Below, one piece after another: positions 1 through 11,075 of a stretch of 64,000 nucleotides of DNA. The position numbers and the translations under genes were made by a program. Below the pieces are notes generated by a model. The model saw nothing but the letters and a program-made list of their open reading frames with translations, was not told the DNA's origin and made no database searches. Origin of the DNA: Pilaira anomala. Its lineage: Eukaryota > Mucoromycota > Mucoromycetes > Mucorales > Mucoraceae. The first letter of the stretch is position 1. Every line of letters begins with the position of its first letter. The stretch spans positions 1 through 64,000 of the forward strand of contig JAIXMQ010000072.1 in assembly GCA_025716855.1 (NCBI GenBank), written 5' to 3'.

Positions 1-467
1 AAGTGCGCCTTGGTGATTGGCGGGTTCAAAAAATCGACCAATTACTCGGCAATAGAATCAGATAGAGTAAAGTTTGGCAAGCAAATACGAATAACTTACC
101 ATGATCTTGTTTTCCATCGAGTTCAAAATCACGCTGTTTGTGGCATCATCTGTCAAGAAGATTATATACTCACCTACTATATGGATACGAAATCTCCTAA
201 GCTATATCGGATGGTCAAGGTCTCAAAGGTGAAATTGTTCAGAAATGTGGAAAAACTATATTTCCTCCCGCACATCATTTCCAGTATCGTGCAATTAAAA
301 GTAAGAATGGATTTAATAATAATCAAACAGTGCATCTTGAGCTAACTAAATTTTCTGTGTTATTTAAACAGAACATTGCCTTTGAAACCAGTACGAAAGC
401 AGAATTGTCTATAATTAAAACTGCAGAAAACAATCACCGAAATACACCAATCCCGTCAACAACATGA
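1..467 (+). CDS. C-terminal end of lineage-specific hypothetical protein (5' cut by window edge)
   Basis: Reading frame 1 is open from the first base, so the gene begins outside the window. The visible exon runs to 300. A GTAAGA donor at 301 and an AACAG acceptor ending at 371 join it to a second exon (372-467) that keeps the frame and ends at TGA 465-467. The visible protein is about 130 aa with no recognised named domain. Its last part (KSPKLYRMVKVSKVKL, then VEKLYFLPHI) has the same order of a hydrophobic strand block, a basic stretch and a terminal helix as the C-terminus of the 511-aa protein encoded at 58960-60580. I infer that they belong to one family. Function unknown. Confidence 0.5.
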
Positions 468-563
468 CTTTCTTCTGAAAGCTATTGTCTTTCTCGAAAA
501 AGAAAAAGTACCATCGAATGAACAGTCATAAGTTTACATAGTATAGTAACTCTCCTTCTTCTA

Positions 564-960
564 TTACAATAAAAAACTATATCTGATGTTCAATTTAAGT
601 TGTAGAGGGACTTTATTTGAGCAGTTTTCGAAAAGATTTTTAGAGTGTTCAGTAATGTTTACAAGTTGAGATAGAGGGACTTGGTTACATGCTTCAGTTA
701 TTCTTTGTGCGAGCGTTTCAAACTTCATAAGTTTATTATGCTTAACAATAGCCCAGAATTGCTCAATTGGATTCATTTCTGGATATTATGGAGGGATATG
801 CACGCATTTATAGTCTTTGTTTCTATTCTCTACCATCTAACTTACTTCACTCGATGAATGAATTGGGGCATTATCTATGATAATATAAAGATCTTTCATT
901 TCAGGATATCTGTTCGTCCAAGATGTCGAAAAAATTAAAGAGATGAACAATAATGTTCAA
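564..960 (-). pseudogene. Tc1/mariner (IS630-type, DDE_3) transposase remnant
   Basis: Read on the minus strand, the segment gives YIIIDNAPIHSSSE, which holds the second catalytic aspartate region of DDE_3 transposases (normally IVMDNAPIH). About 25 residues later comes PP-stop-YPEMNPIEQFWAIVK, where the conserved PPYSPxxNPIEqfW motif carries the last acidic residue. Two in-frame stops (one inside the PPYSP motif) and the missing N-terminal DNA-binding half show that it is dead. The C-terminal helix (ITEACNQVPLSQL) is typical of transposases of this kind known from Mucorales. It lies just left of the TIR element at 1009. Confidence 0.85.
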
Positions 961-1008
961 TGTTCCATTTTATTTTCGAGAAATGTACGATTTGAGAGTG
1001 AAGGCACT

Positions 1009-1264
1009 GTACTGTATTTCCACCGTCAGTTGGTCAACCTTATTTTTTTTTTTTTTTTTTTTTTTTTTTGCTATAACAGCATGTTATAGCAAATAGGAGT
1101 ACGAAAATAGCTATAACATGCTATAGCAGGGATTGTTTTTGATTGGCTAGTTTATAGCTGTTCAGTTTGATATTTTAAGAACTATAACCAGTTGTTATAG
1201 ATACTTTTTTTTCATATATTTGCGTGTTATACTGTTGTTATAGCTAAAAAATTTATGGCAGACG
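1009..1264 (+). repeat. Left terminal inverted repeat of the 1.78 kb element
   Basis: Inverse complement of 2536-2787 with few mismatches and a length difference in the homopolymer. It contains a T tract of about 27 nt (from about 1043), short palindromes (GCTATAACAGCATGTTATAGC), and an ATG at 1255 at its inner edge that mirrors the start codon in the right arm. Confidence 0.85.
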
Positions 1265-1447
1265 ACATCAAATTGTTTAAATGATTTCCTTTTAATGCTA
1301 CAACAATGCCTCTCTACGCAATTTATACGCTCAACTATTAAACGATCCTTTGTTGGTTCTTAATGCTTAGAATAAATTTTTTTTCTATTTTTTTTTATTA
1401 ACTATGATAAGGGGAACATATAAATAACCTAATGTCAAAAATTCAAT

Positions 1448-2546
1448 TTAAGATGATGGCTGTCTTGTCCCGGGAGGTGATGATGATGATGATGATGGTG
1501 AAGGCGCTACGACAGGTGTATCCTGTTGGTGTTCAGTTTGTGTAGATTGCTTTTGCTTTTCCTTAGAGCGGTGATAAGCACTTTGAGCACTTTTGTACGA
1601 CTTATACTGTTCAAATCGGCCTAGTATTTTCCACTGTTGGAATTGAGCTTTCCATGGTATGTATCCATTTTTATCTGCAAATTCGAAACCGGATAATGAA
1701 TTCTCTAGATGTCGCTTTTGTGCTATTTCATCAACATACGCAATGACATTATTCAGAATATTTACAGCTGCTTCAATACGTGCGTCAGCAGGTTGGTCTT
1801 GATCTTCAAGGGTTACCTTTGCTTTAGAGCATTCTTATTTTGATTGGGCACATACACTTTTTAATAGATGAATAGAGCTTTCGTTATCATGGATATGATC
1901 ACCAAGTATACTTTTCATTTTGGCATAGAGACAAATTAAGGTTGGGTCATTGCAAAGTTAATAAGCGATGCCTCTTGTTCAATAAAACAGTGGATAAGTG
2001 CAAGTAATGGGTTTAGCGGTGTTTCATTGAGATAAGGTGCAATAGTCTCTGTACTGAAAAACAAACATTAACTGGCTCAGCCAATACTCGATAGATGCTT
2101 TGCGAAAGAGATATTAGAGCCAGGTATTTCAGTTTCAAGTAGATCTCTGGTTGTCGAATTAATTACAATTGCCACAACAATGGGAACTTAGACGTTTATG
2201 TTGTCTAACAACCGAGCGCGAGTAATCTATTAGTCGTTGGTAAAAAGTCATATCTGCCTTATTTTGAATCTCAATTAGAATGCGAGGTAGATCATTAGAG
2301 GAGTTAACTGGCTCGTACACGCGACATCAGACCGCGTAAAATCAATCCATTCAGTTGGAATGGCGACGTATTGATCTTTGGCATTTGGTCCTACACAAAC
2401 GAAAAGAATTAGTATCATGCTAACAGAAATTTTAAGATCATACCAATAACATCTTCATCAACTAACAACAGCTTGCTCATTAAATCAGTTCCAGATAAAT
2501 AATTTCTTGGAAGAGGAAAAGTCTTGAGATTAATGCCGCCTGCCAT
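1448..2546 (-). pseudogene. Decayed spliced gene for PD-(D/E)XK nuclease-like protein
   Basis: The start is ATG at 2546-2544, followed by MAGGINLKTFPLPRN. A canonical intron (2391-2443, GTATGA...TGTAG) joins DEDVIG to PNAKDQYVAIP. After that comes TRSDV (candidate nuclease Asp) and, after a frame change, LIEIQNKADMTFYQRL, resembling the E-x-Q/K strand of the Rpn/PDDEXK_2 type. PIVVAIVINSTTRDLL is the next predicted strand. A further frame gives NETPLNPLLALIHCFIEQ and NDPTLICLYAKM, then a tail (GFEFADKNGYIPWKAQFQQW) and a Ser-rich end at TAA 1448-1450. Frameshifts occur near 2310, 2170 and 1950, with a stop near 1835. The PD-(D/E)XK assignment is by motif only. Confidence 0.6.
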
Positions 2547-2787
2547 AAATTTTTTAGTTATAACAACAGTATAACACGCAAATATATGAAAAAAAAGTAT
2601 CTATAACAACTGGTTATAGTTCTTAAAATATCAAACTGAACAGCTATAAACTAGCCAATCAAAAACAATCCCTGCTATAGCATGTTATAGCTATTTTCGT
2701 ACTCTTATTTGCTAAACAACATGTTACAGTAAAAAAAAAAAAAAAAAAAAAAATAAGGTTGACCAATTGACGGCGGAAATACAGTAC
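2536..2787 (-). repeat. Right terminal inverted repeat of the 1.78 kb element
   Basis: Inverse copy of 1009-1264. Read outward-in on the minus strand it runs GTACTGTATTTCCGCCG, a T tract of about 22 nt, then the palindrome block, and ends in ATGGCAGGCGGC. That ATG is the start codon of the element's gene, so the repeat carries the whole presumed promoter and 5' leader. Confidence 0.85.
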
Positions 2788-3207
2788 TTTAAAAACGTTT
2801 CTTTTTGCTGATATAGTTTGGAGACTAGTGTAACTTTATTTACAAAGAGGTAGCTCTAAGAATTAATTGCGATATGGGGAAGCCAAGGGTTTGGTTCGCA
2901 TCCAGTGTCATCAGTTTTTACATATATGCATGCGTTTTTATATCTCTTTTAAAAAAACCCCCAAGTAAGACTGATCTATTCCCACTCACTCTGTTTCCAG
3001 ATTGACTATCATCTAATTTCATAAGATTAGTAACAATAATAAAATAAGTTTGCGAACATTTAGTACCATCTAATTGAGTATAAATATCTACTATTAGTAT
3101 AAGGAATAGTAAAATATAGCTTTTGTGACCAAAGTATCAAATAGTTTTATAAACTTATTCAAGATATAATTTCAAAAAACAAATAATAAAAATTGCATTT
3201 ATTTCAT
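2788..3207. other. Gene-free stretch
   Basis: AT-rich DNA between the TIR element and the desaturase exon. I see no coding frame, RNA gene or repeat in it. Confidence 0.6.
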
Positions 3208-3389
3208 TTAATTATTATAAAAGACAACATCACCTTCGTCCTCAACAAAGCGACAATATTTCATATTTTTCCATAAAGCAAGAATTGTAGGCGTATCATC
3301 ACTCAAATAATACTTTCCAAGTGTTTTCTTCAAATGAACAGTAGCTTCTTCACAGTTATAATGAGGCATCCTTGAGAAAAAGTGATGAG
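3208..3389 (-). pseudogene. Orphan last exon of delta-12 (omega-6) fatty-acid desaturase
   Basis: The segment encodes [20 protein letters not shown], then [17 protein letters not shown] and [15 protein letters not shown] followed by TAA. This is the C-terminus of membrane delta-12/omega-6 desaturases (family pattern H-V-x-H-H-x-F-S-x-M-P-H-Y, then EEAT, then CRFVEDxGDVVF), with the third histidine box HxxHH split by the exon border. A normal acceptor (TTTATGTAG, ending at 3390) precedes it, so it keeps a true exon boundary. Upstream on the minus strand there are only about 100 bp before the F-box pseudogene, and the rest of the desaturase is absent. It is best read as a truncated gene relic. 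Confidence 0.8.
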
Positions 3390-3489
3390 CTACATAAAGA
3401 AAAGGTAATGATAGATTTATGAGCTTCAGGTTAATATTATTATTTATTGAAAAAAAAAAGATTAAAATATCCAATCAAACCGATGTGAG

Positions 3490-5172
3490 CTAAACTTCGA
3501 GCACACTAGTTACAAGTTTAGACAGATTTCGACAGGTAATATCAAGGCGGAAATAATATTGATAAGGCTCATAATTATTATAATTATTTTTACTTATTAT
3601 TAACATACCTGCCTTATTACCTTCATAAAAGCTCGCTCCTTTGTCTGTATCCAGTCTAATAAAGGCTTTAAAATTGCTGTTCTCAGCAGATGGAGGATAA
3701 TTTGTTGATATTAATAAATAGAGCCAGGTGTTCGGCATAAAAACAGTTTCCGTACGATAAAACATTCTATCACTGTAGAATAATGAAAGCTTTCTAATAT
3801 TTGGAGCGTGCAATGACATATATTTGAGAAAATGAATAGAGTTTGGTGTATCTCGAATGTTAAAAACTTTCAATTTTTTTAATCCCTTATGTCGAAACAC
3901 AAGATTGCTTGACTGAATTCCATAAGCAGAGACAGCCACTGTAAGCTTCTTCAATGAGGGACATAATTGAAGCATTCCAAAAACCCAATCTATACCAATA
4001 AGTTCAGTGAAAAAAACAGAATCTGCATCAGCCATAGATCTAATATCTGCAACATCCCGTAATTTAAGGGATCGAATCATACTTCCTGCATCAGAGAAAA
4101 AATCAATATAGGGCAATTCAACCATTTCGTCATATAACCAAAATTGTAATATTGACAGAGTATCGTCCGCTGTGTCGCAACGTTGATCATCATCAATTAA
4201 TTCAATAGTTACATCTCTACGTATATCATCCATATTTATAAATTCAATCCAAATCACAGCTAAATCTTGTGTTGCTATTGATATTTCTATATCATAGTCT
4301 GGTATTGTATTTACATAACGCAAAAATTCTATTATAGCATTGGAAGGACAGTTTGCTGTTATAATTGTACCATCATTTTCATCAAATCCAGACAATATAC
4401 CAAAGCTTTGAAGATTGGGAAACTTTTGCATAAAATACTTTAATTGGATTTCATCGTCTATCAGTTTCCAGTCATATGAATATCTAGATGAGGATTAATT
4501 TTTGCAACTGGTTTTGTCATGATTATTAGTTCCTTCTTCGTAGATTGTAAGTAAAAACATATGCTTTTTGAATGCAGACAAGATCCTATTGTTGCGTCAT
4601 AATCACTCAAGCGTTTAGTGGCTTTTTCAAGATAGATACGGAGGCTATGTAAATTTTTAAATTCGCTTATTTGGCTGATTAGCGTTTTGTATGCTTCTGA
4701 GTAAGCATAGTCACCCGCATCATCTAAAACCATTAAATTTTTCAAAGTTGATTTAAAAACAAGGCGAGACAGATATAACTTTCCATACTCTCACTGCCTT
4801 CGGCTATTGGCAGAATTCGTAAGCGAGATAGTTGACCTTGAGCCAAAACGATAAATTTAGAACGTAACTTTTTATTTCCAATATATTTGGGCAAAGTCGT
4901 ATATGTACACTTATCAATTTATGATCACCCCTAAACTGTTTGTTCCTTTTACTCAGAAAGATACCTGGTATCGATAACTTCGAGGAAGCTGTCTAATCGT
5001 AAGGAATTCGATATTGTCTGACCAAATTGACGGTATTTATTTTTACTTTGGAATATAAATGCTTTAACGAAGCTTCATGCCATTCTTTACTTGTAAGTTG
5101 ACATTGCAGCAAGCCTTTTCTTTCTAAATAGTTGAAGGTAAGTGTTAGGACTTCTAAAGGTAATGATAACAT
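3490..5172 (-). pseudogene. Decayed F-box/LRR-type gene
   Basis: ATG at 5172 opens MLSLPLEVLTLTFNYLERKG, then LLQCQLTSKEWHEASLKHLY. This is a clear N-terminal F-box (LPxEVL...L...C..VcK.W...a...LY) of the kind expanded in Mucorales. The rest is leucine-rich-repeat-like text spread over three frames, e.g. FKNLHSLRIYLEKATKRLSD at about 4.65 kb and LQLCPSLKKLTVAVSAYG at about 3.95 kb. Frame breaks lie near 5030, 4920, 4745 and 4460, and no plausible introns restore the frame. F-box proteins recruit substrates to SCF ubiquitin ligases; this copy should be non-functional. Confidence 0.75.
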
Positions 5173-6019
5173 TCTGTTGAAATAGCATCTTCGTTTATAT
5201 GTTTTTTTTAAAAAAAAACATTAGTAGAGTAATGAGTGAAACTGACTATAGATGTTTGACTTTTTTTTAGGCCAATTAAGGGTGCTCATAAACCTCCGTT
5301 CTATCACTGGGTGACTTTTTTTGTTTTTCATTAATATCTAAACTAGCCAGGTATCTAACTTGCAAGATTTGAAAGAAAAAAAAATCTTTTACTGGATATG
5401 CTCGCAAGTCTTATTGTTCTTGATTTCATTGATTTTTTTGAGAAGCCGGTGAAAAAGATACTTTGGCGGGTGAAGGGATCATGGCCAATTCTTTCCTTTG
5501 GTACCAATATGGAATCTATTTCTGATAAAACATGACAAACTTTAAGGTCACCAAATCTCTCTATTTTTTTTTGTCTTGCTTTCTCGACATTCTTAGACCA
5601 TAGCTACTATTACATTGTATACTTGATTCCACAACTCTTAAAATTTAAAAACTAAGTTAAGATCTGATTTCAAGTCAATTGTTCCCTGAAAATCCAATAA
5701 GATTGGAAATATGTATTGACGAAATGTTTATATTTCTAAACGCGTACAAAGGAAAATTTACTTATATAGTAAAAAAACTTCTTTATAAAACACGTATCAC
5801 TTTATTTTTGGGGGGTGGAACGGAATTTGTATAAATAGGACGCGCTTTTTTGGTTTTACAAAATAGAAAAAAAAAATATTTTTTGTAATTCATTGTGCTC
5901 AAAAAACATATGTTGTGTTGTATTTGTTGGATGACGACAACCTTTTAAGAGCAGAAACAGAGGGAAAAAAAAAAAAAGATAATTTCCTTTTCATACAGAT
6001 AAAATTATTACCACATATT
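5173..6019. other. Intergenic, presumed promoter of the CDK gene
   Basis: No coding frame seen. AT-rich with several A/T homopolymers; a TATA-like motif lies at 5829-5836. Confidence 0.5.
5829..5836 (+). promoter_or_regulatory. Candidate TATA box of the CDK gene
   Basis: GTATAAAT about 190 bp before the chosen start codon (6020), directly upstream of a poly-A-rich leader. Position and sequence fit a TATA element; there is no other support. Confidence 0.3.
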
Positions 6020-6396
6020 ATGGCCGAAAATATCTTACCTAGCTATAGCAAAAAACTGCAACCACCACCTTTTAAATTGAGAATGGAAAGACAACATGAA
6101 GTTGGTAGACGTGAACATGCGCCAGCAATACCTAAAAATAAAAGAGATCAAGATGTAAAGAAGAAAGGTAGGGCGTACGATGAATTAGCCGACCCAAACG
6201 ACTTGGCAGGTTATCAAAAAATCAGTAAAATTGGCGAAGGAACATACGGTGTAGTCTATAAGGCACGCCAAAAAGAAACGAATAAGTTGGTTGCTTTAAA
6301 AAAGATACGCTTAAATTTACAGGAAGGTCTTCATACTACGACAATTAGAGAGATAGCAATTTTAAAGGAGGCCAACCATGAGAACATTGTCAAGTA

Positions 6397-6437
<41 letters not shown>

Positions 6438-7475
6438 TTTATATATGTTGTATCTTTATATATAACACTTCAAATTGAAACTTGATAGACTTATTGATAT
6501 GATTCAAGGACATGAAATGATTTACTTGGTTTTTGATTTTTTCGAACTTGATTTAAGAAGATATATGGATAATGTAAAGCGACCTGGATTAACTGCTGGA
6601 CATATCAAAGTAAAAATCAAAATAATTTTTTTTTTCAACACGCATTTTATTTCCTTTGTATATAAATGTAACTCACTCTATACAAAAAAAAATATTAGAG
6701 TTTCATGCATCAATTATTAAGAGGCTTACATTATTGCCATTCACATCGCATTCTTCATAGAGATTTAAAACCACAGAATCTACTAATTGATCGACACGGT
6801 AGACTTACAATTGCAGATTTAGGTTTATCTCGAGCATTTGGTGTGCCTATGAGAGTCTACACACATAATGTTATGACATTATGGTATCGAGCACCTGAAA
6901 TTCTATTAGGCAGTTATCATTATTCTACTGCAGTTGATATGTGGAGTGTAGGATGTATTATGGCTGAAATGATGACATTTTCGCCAGTGTTACCTGGTAA
7001 ATGATTTTATTTATATTTTTATTAATATAATATTTAAACATTATTCTTGTAGGTGATTCTGAAATCGATCAATTATTTCGTATATTCAGAGCTTTCGGTA
7101 CTCCTAATGAAGAGATGTGGCCTGGTGTATCTCATTTACGCGACTACAATCCTAATTTTCCATGTACGTCTAATATTCATTGTTCAACTACATTTTATTT
7201 ACTTTATTTTCATTGTTATAGCCTGGAAGCCAAGAGATTTGAGAGAGATGTTCCAGACAAAATACCAAAAAAGATATATAGACCTTCCAGAATCTGCCTA
7301 TGATTTATTAAGAGTAAGAACATATGCACACATATATTTGACATACTTAATTTTACCTAATTCGTTCATCTTCTATTAGGAACTACTCAGATACAATCCA
7401 GTAACTCGTATATCCGCTGTGCGAGCAGAAGAACATCCGTACTTCTATGACGATATCTCCATGCTACAATTATAG
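6020..7475 (+). CDS. Cyclin-dependent kinase, Cdk1/Cdc28-like but divergent
   Basis: Six exons: 6020-6393, 6489-6609, 6699-6996, 7053-7163, 7222-7313, 7380-7475; 363 aa. Serine/threonine protein kinase acting with a cyclin. Visible landmarks are the glycine loop GEGTYGVV with the Thr14/Tyr15 pair, VALKKIRL (catalytic Lys), a helix-C motif HTTTIRE in place of [20 protein letters not shown] in place of DFGLA, the T-loop [15 protein letters not shown] with its Thr, and GCIMAEM. A 60-odd residue basic N-terminal tail precedes the kinase domain and is absent from classical Cdk1. The start is the first ATG in frame; the frame is open further upstream but only through an A-rich leader. The altered PSTAIRE suggests a paralogue with its own cyclin. 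Intron 1 contains a (GA)n tract. Confidence 0.93.
6395..6436. repeat. (GA)n microsatellite in CDK intron 1
   Basis: About 20 GA units with two interruptions, lying just after the 5' splice site of the 95-nt first intron. Confidence 0.9.
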
Positions 7476-7688
7476 ACATTACACATACAACAACAACAAC
7501 AACAACAATCATACTCATGTTATTTACCTTCAATATACACGCATCCATTTTTTTTTCTTTTTTTAAAAATAAAATTATAGATTTTCTTGTGAATAGTACA
7601 AAGAAAAAAAAAGAAGGTGATTTATTGTTTTGATTATTATTATTATATATTTATATGGACATATTGAAAAAAAAAAAAGATAAAACTA

Positions 7689-10600
7689 TTAAACTTCAGT
7701 GACAGGATGATAATCAGATGCTTGAATAACAACAAGACTGGCTAAAGTACCAGCTGATAAAATCTGATAAGCGGTATTACCTAAGGCAGACTTGAATCCT
7801 CTACTATAAGCAGGTACGGTCTCTAAAGGAGTAGGTGTGGTATAAGCAGGCACTTGATCATTTGAAATAACAATGGATCTGCCCAGAACTACTAAATCAT
7901 GTTTTCCTAATGGTTTTTCAAGTGAATCAAGTACATTTGTAAATTCAGTTTGTCGTTGTGTTTGATAGACTGAACGAAGAACAACGTGACTAGGGGATTC
8001 ATTTGAAGAGAATAGTGTTTTCAAGAGTTCTTCGTATGTACATTGTTGTATATCAAACTTGTTTAGAACATTTTGAACAGATTCTGAAGAAGCGTATAAT
8101 AATGAATCACTGGATGATTCTTGTTGACCTATCGTACCGGGCTTAAGAACTAAAACCTCTGCTTGACGATAGATTTGAAGCCGAAGTGCAAATACGAGTG
8201 CAGCACGATCATCTGATCCACCGTTTGTAAATGGTACGATAATTTGAAAGTGACTCTGTTGTTTAGGGTTTCCATCAATAACATGACCAAATCCTTTGTC
8301 AATAAATAGACCAACTGTAGTGCGTCTAATGGAAAAAGCACTGGTAGCAAAATCAGCATCTGAAACTTGATAAGGGGATAGATCGCCATTCAATTGATCC
8401 ATTGGATTAATTTCTTGTAATTGTTGTTGCTGTTGTGTAACTATAGCTTGATTACTGATCCAAGGTAATAAAATCATATCAGCAGATACACTTTCACCAT
8501 AATCAGCAACAGTAGAAATGAAGTCAGATGGAGCTCTAAAATCGAGACGTGTCTGTAATGATTCGATACCAATTAAACTTGTAAAAGTTCTCAAAACGTT
8601 CAAAACTGGGTCTTGTTTTTGTGTTTCACGGAGATCTTGAATTCGCATCACATCAGAAGACCGTTGCGTTAATTCCAATAATCGAAGTGCATGAATATCA
8701 AGTCGATTCTTACTAAATTTAACGGTTAATGACCCGGAGTCTTCCTTTAACAATCGAATCAATGCCATCATTGAAGGAACATGGTCAATTCTATTCAACA
8801 TGGTAACAAGACTAAAGTAATTCTCTGGTTCAGCAAGTCGAGATACATTCATTATACTTGGATCTGTCTTTTCTGCTCCTAATTCATTGTTATACAATTC
8901 ATTTGCAGCATAAGCCTCTGCTGTTTGTTTTTGGTACCATTCTGGATAAAGCCAGACAACAACAGGCGTTGTCATGAACGTTGTTACTAATGCCATGACT
9001 ACCATAATTACAAACACTAATAAAAAGTCATTATATAAGTTATTAGCTCTTTAAATTGTTTGTTCTTCTTACCTTGATCATTTAGTACTCCTGCATCATA
9101 ACCAATATTCAATACAATTAATTCTACTAATCTAGATATTACAAAAAAAAAAAAAAAGGGTTGCATAATGCGTTATTAAGAAAGCGTGTAACATAAAAGT
9201 CATTGGACCAAAATAAAGTTGAAAAATCAACTTTATTTGGATAGCACAATGGTGACACATACCCTTTACAACTCATCAATACGCCAACTGTAAATGATTC
9301 ACGTGTAGTCATACCAGTAAGTTTGGCTGCTCCCGTACAACCAACTATTTTACCAAAGCACGCAATAAAGATAACAAGGATCACGTATCCCCACACAGTA
9401 CCAGAGTTTAATAATCCAATTTGTGTCTTTAGCCCAGACAATGTAAAATACTAAAAAAACAACATAATAATAAGTTTCATATAATTAATTAAACACACAC
9501 ATAAAACTTACCAAGGGTAAAAATATAATGTTTATAATATCCTCAATCTTTTCAGTTATCTTGATAGACAGGTCATGTTCATGAGGAATAATTAACCCCG
9601 CAATAAACCCACCAAAAATAGCATGAATACCCACTATAAAAAAATTAAACAATGAAAAACGATTAATTGCCTATTCTAGAATTTAAACTTTTTTTTTGGC
9701 TTTTACTCACGTATACTAGTAACAAACGAACAAACTAAGACTAGCATTAAGGTAACAAGCATTAAAACAGGTGAAGGACCATCCACAAAAGAGTTTGTTC
9801 GAACACATAACTTATAATACAAAGGACCAATAAAAAATATCACAAAAAATGCAAATCCCATACCAGATAAAAATACATATAATGCTTCAATTCCACCCGT
9901 TGAATTTAATAATGCAACTACAAGTGCAAGTAAAACCCTAAAAGAAATGAATAGTGGTTATATAAATAAAAGTTTTTTTTTTTCATTCATGTTGTACGAC
10001 TATACCATGCTACACAATCATTCAATAGACCCGCTGACATGGTGATCACTCCAACTCTTGTACGTAGTAATTTAAGTTCAGCCAAGATACGCGCCAATAC
10101 AGGAAAAGCCTAAAATAATATGAATTTCATAATTATAAATATAACGTAACCATGAGTATTATCATAATAACTTACAGTGATAGCCATAGCTACGCCTAAA
10201 AACAAAACAAAACTAGTAAAGGAAACACTACTGTCATTCTGAATCTTATAAAGTCCAACACTCACACCAGCGCCAAGACCAAACGGTAAAGCCATACCAG
10301 CCACAGCAATTGACACACTTTGTTTCCAATCTCGCTTCACAATTCTTAAATCAACTTCTAGTCCAACTTGAAACAAAAAGAAGATTAAACCCAATGTAGC
10401 AACCAAGTTTAAGAAGGGCAATGAAGCTTTAGGAAAAATTGTTTGTTGAAAACCAGGGATACGTCCCATTACTGTAGGGCCCAGAATAATACCAGCAATT
10501 ACTATAAAGTAATTTAGTATATTTTTTTGTTTTTCCCTCCTCTAGCTATAATAAACTTACCTTCTGCAATCACACGAGGTTGGCGAAGGTACCCTAATGG

Positions 10601-10834
10601 AACAGCTAATAATCTGCAGAATGTCAAGATAATAACTACCTAAAAAAGTTACAGTTTTTTTTTAGTTAATATTCATACATTACATGTAAAACATGTAAGA
10701 AGTAAGCTAGCGTAAATGTTTATATATACCTGAATGATAAACAATACAACTGGATCAGCCGGATTTACTAACGTTGGGTTTAATCCAGAGAACACACCTG
10801 CTTGAGGTGCTGCCTTATCAGTACTATTATCCAT
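7689..10834 (-). CDS. KHA1: K+/H+ antiporter, CPA2 family (Kha1-like)
   Basis: Nine exons (10730-10834, 10561-10639, 10176-10501, 10006-10109, 9711-9937, 9512-9633, 9263-9450, 9073-9131, 7689-9016); 845 aa, close to yeast Kha1 (873). Monovalent cation/proton exchange, probably in Golgi or other endomembranes. The first half is a Na+/H+ exchanger domain with about 12 hydrophobic segments and typical blocks: [36 protein letters not shown], and [13 protein letters not shown] with the Asn-Asp ion-site pair of the Kha1/plant CHX branch. The last roughly 400 residues are a soluble tail with two universal-stress-like halves, as in CHX/Kha1. Exon joins give an uninterrupted domain, so the gene looks intact. 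It is tail-to-tail with the CDK gene. Confidence 0.92.
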
Positions 10835-11075
10835 AGGTAAAAAAAATAAAATAAAAAAAGAATAATAAAGAAAAAAGACTTATCGAGATCCAAAATTACG
10901 ATTTATATACTTAATGATTTTGTGATACATACAAATCTAGCGTAACAAATATATCTTTTTATTTATTTATTTTATTAATGACCAGTAAAATAAATGTCAT
11001 TAGGTACGAATCATATGGTTTTAAAAAACGAATTCATATTTTGAAAAGGAATACAAAGAAAAAGGTCTAGGTATC
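10835..11075. other. Intergenic between antiporter and thioredoxin reductase
   Basis: AT-rich 5' region of the antiporter and 3' region of the reductase. Nothing else seen. Confidence 0.5.

Larger units (their letters stand above)
1009..2787. mobile_element. 1.78 kb DNA element with about 250-bp terminal inverted repeats and a PD-(D/E)XK-like gene
   Basis: The left arm (1009-1264) and right arm (2536-2787) are near-perfect inverted copies. They start GTACTGTATTTCCRCCG, run through a poly-T/poly-A tract of over 20 nt, then a block rich in the short palindrome CTATAACATGCTATAG, and end at an ATGGCAG sequence. If the ends are CTGTATTTCC, the flanks are TA on both sides (1010-1011 and 2785-2786), which would fit a TA target duplication. 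The only recognisable cargo is a decayed spliced gene on the minus strand that starts at the inner edge of the right arm. No DDE transposase is inside. It may be non-autonomous, or the nuclease-like protein may be its own mobility enzyme. Confidence 0.8.

Noticed and set aside
5025..5050. GACCAAATTGACGGTATTTA, similar to the inner end motif of the 1.78 kb element's TIR
   Set aside because: It lies inside the F-box pseudogene's coding text and the similarity stops after about 20 bases; chance or a tiny relic, not a solo TIR.
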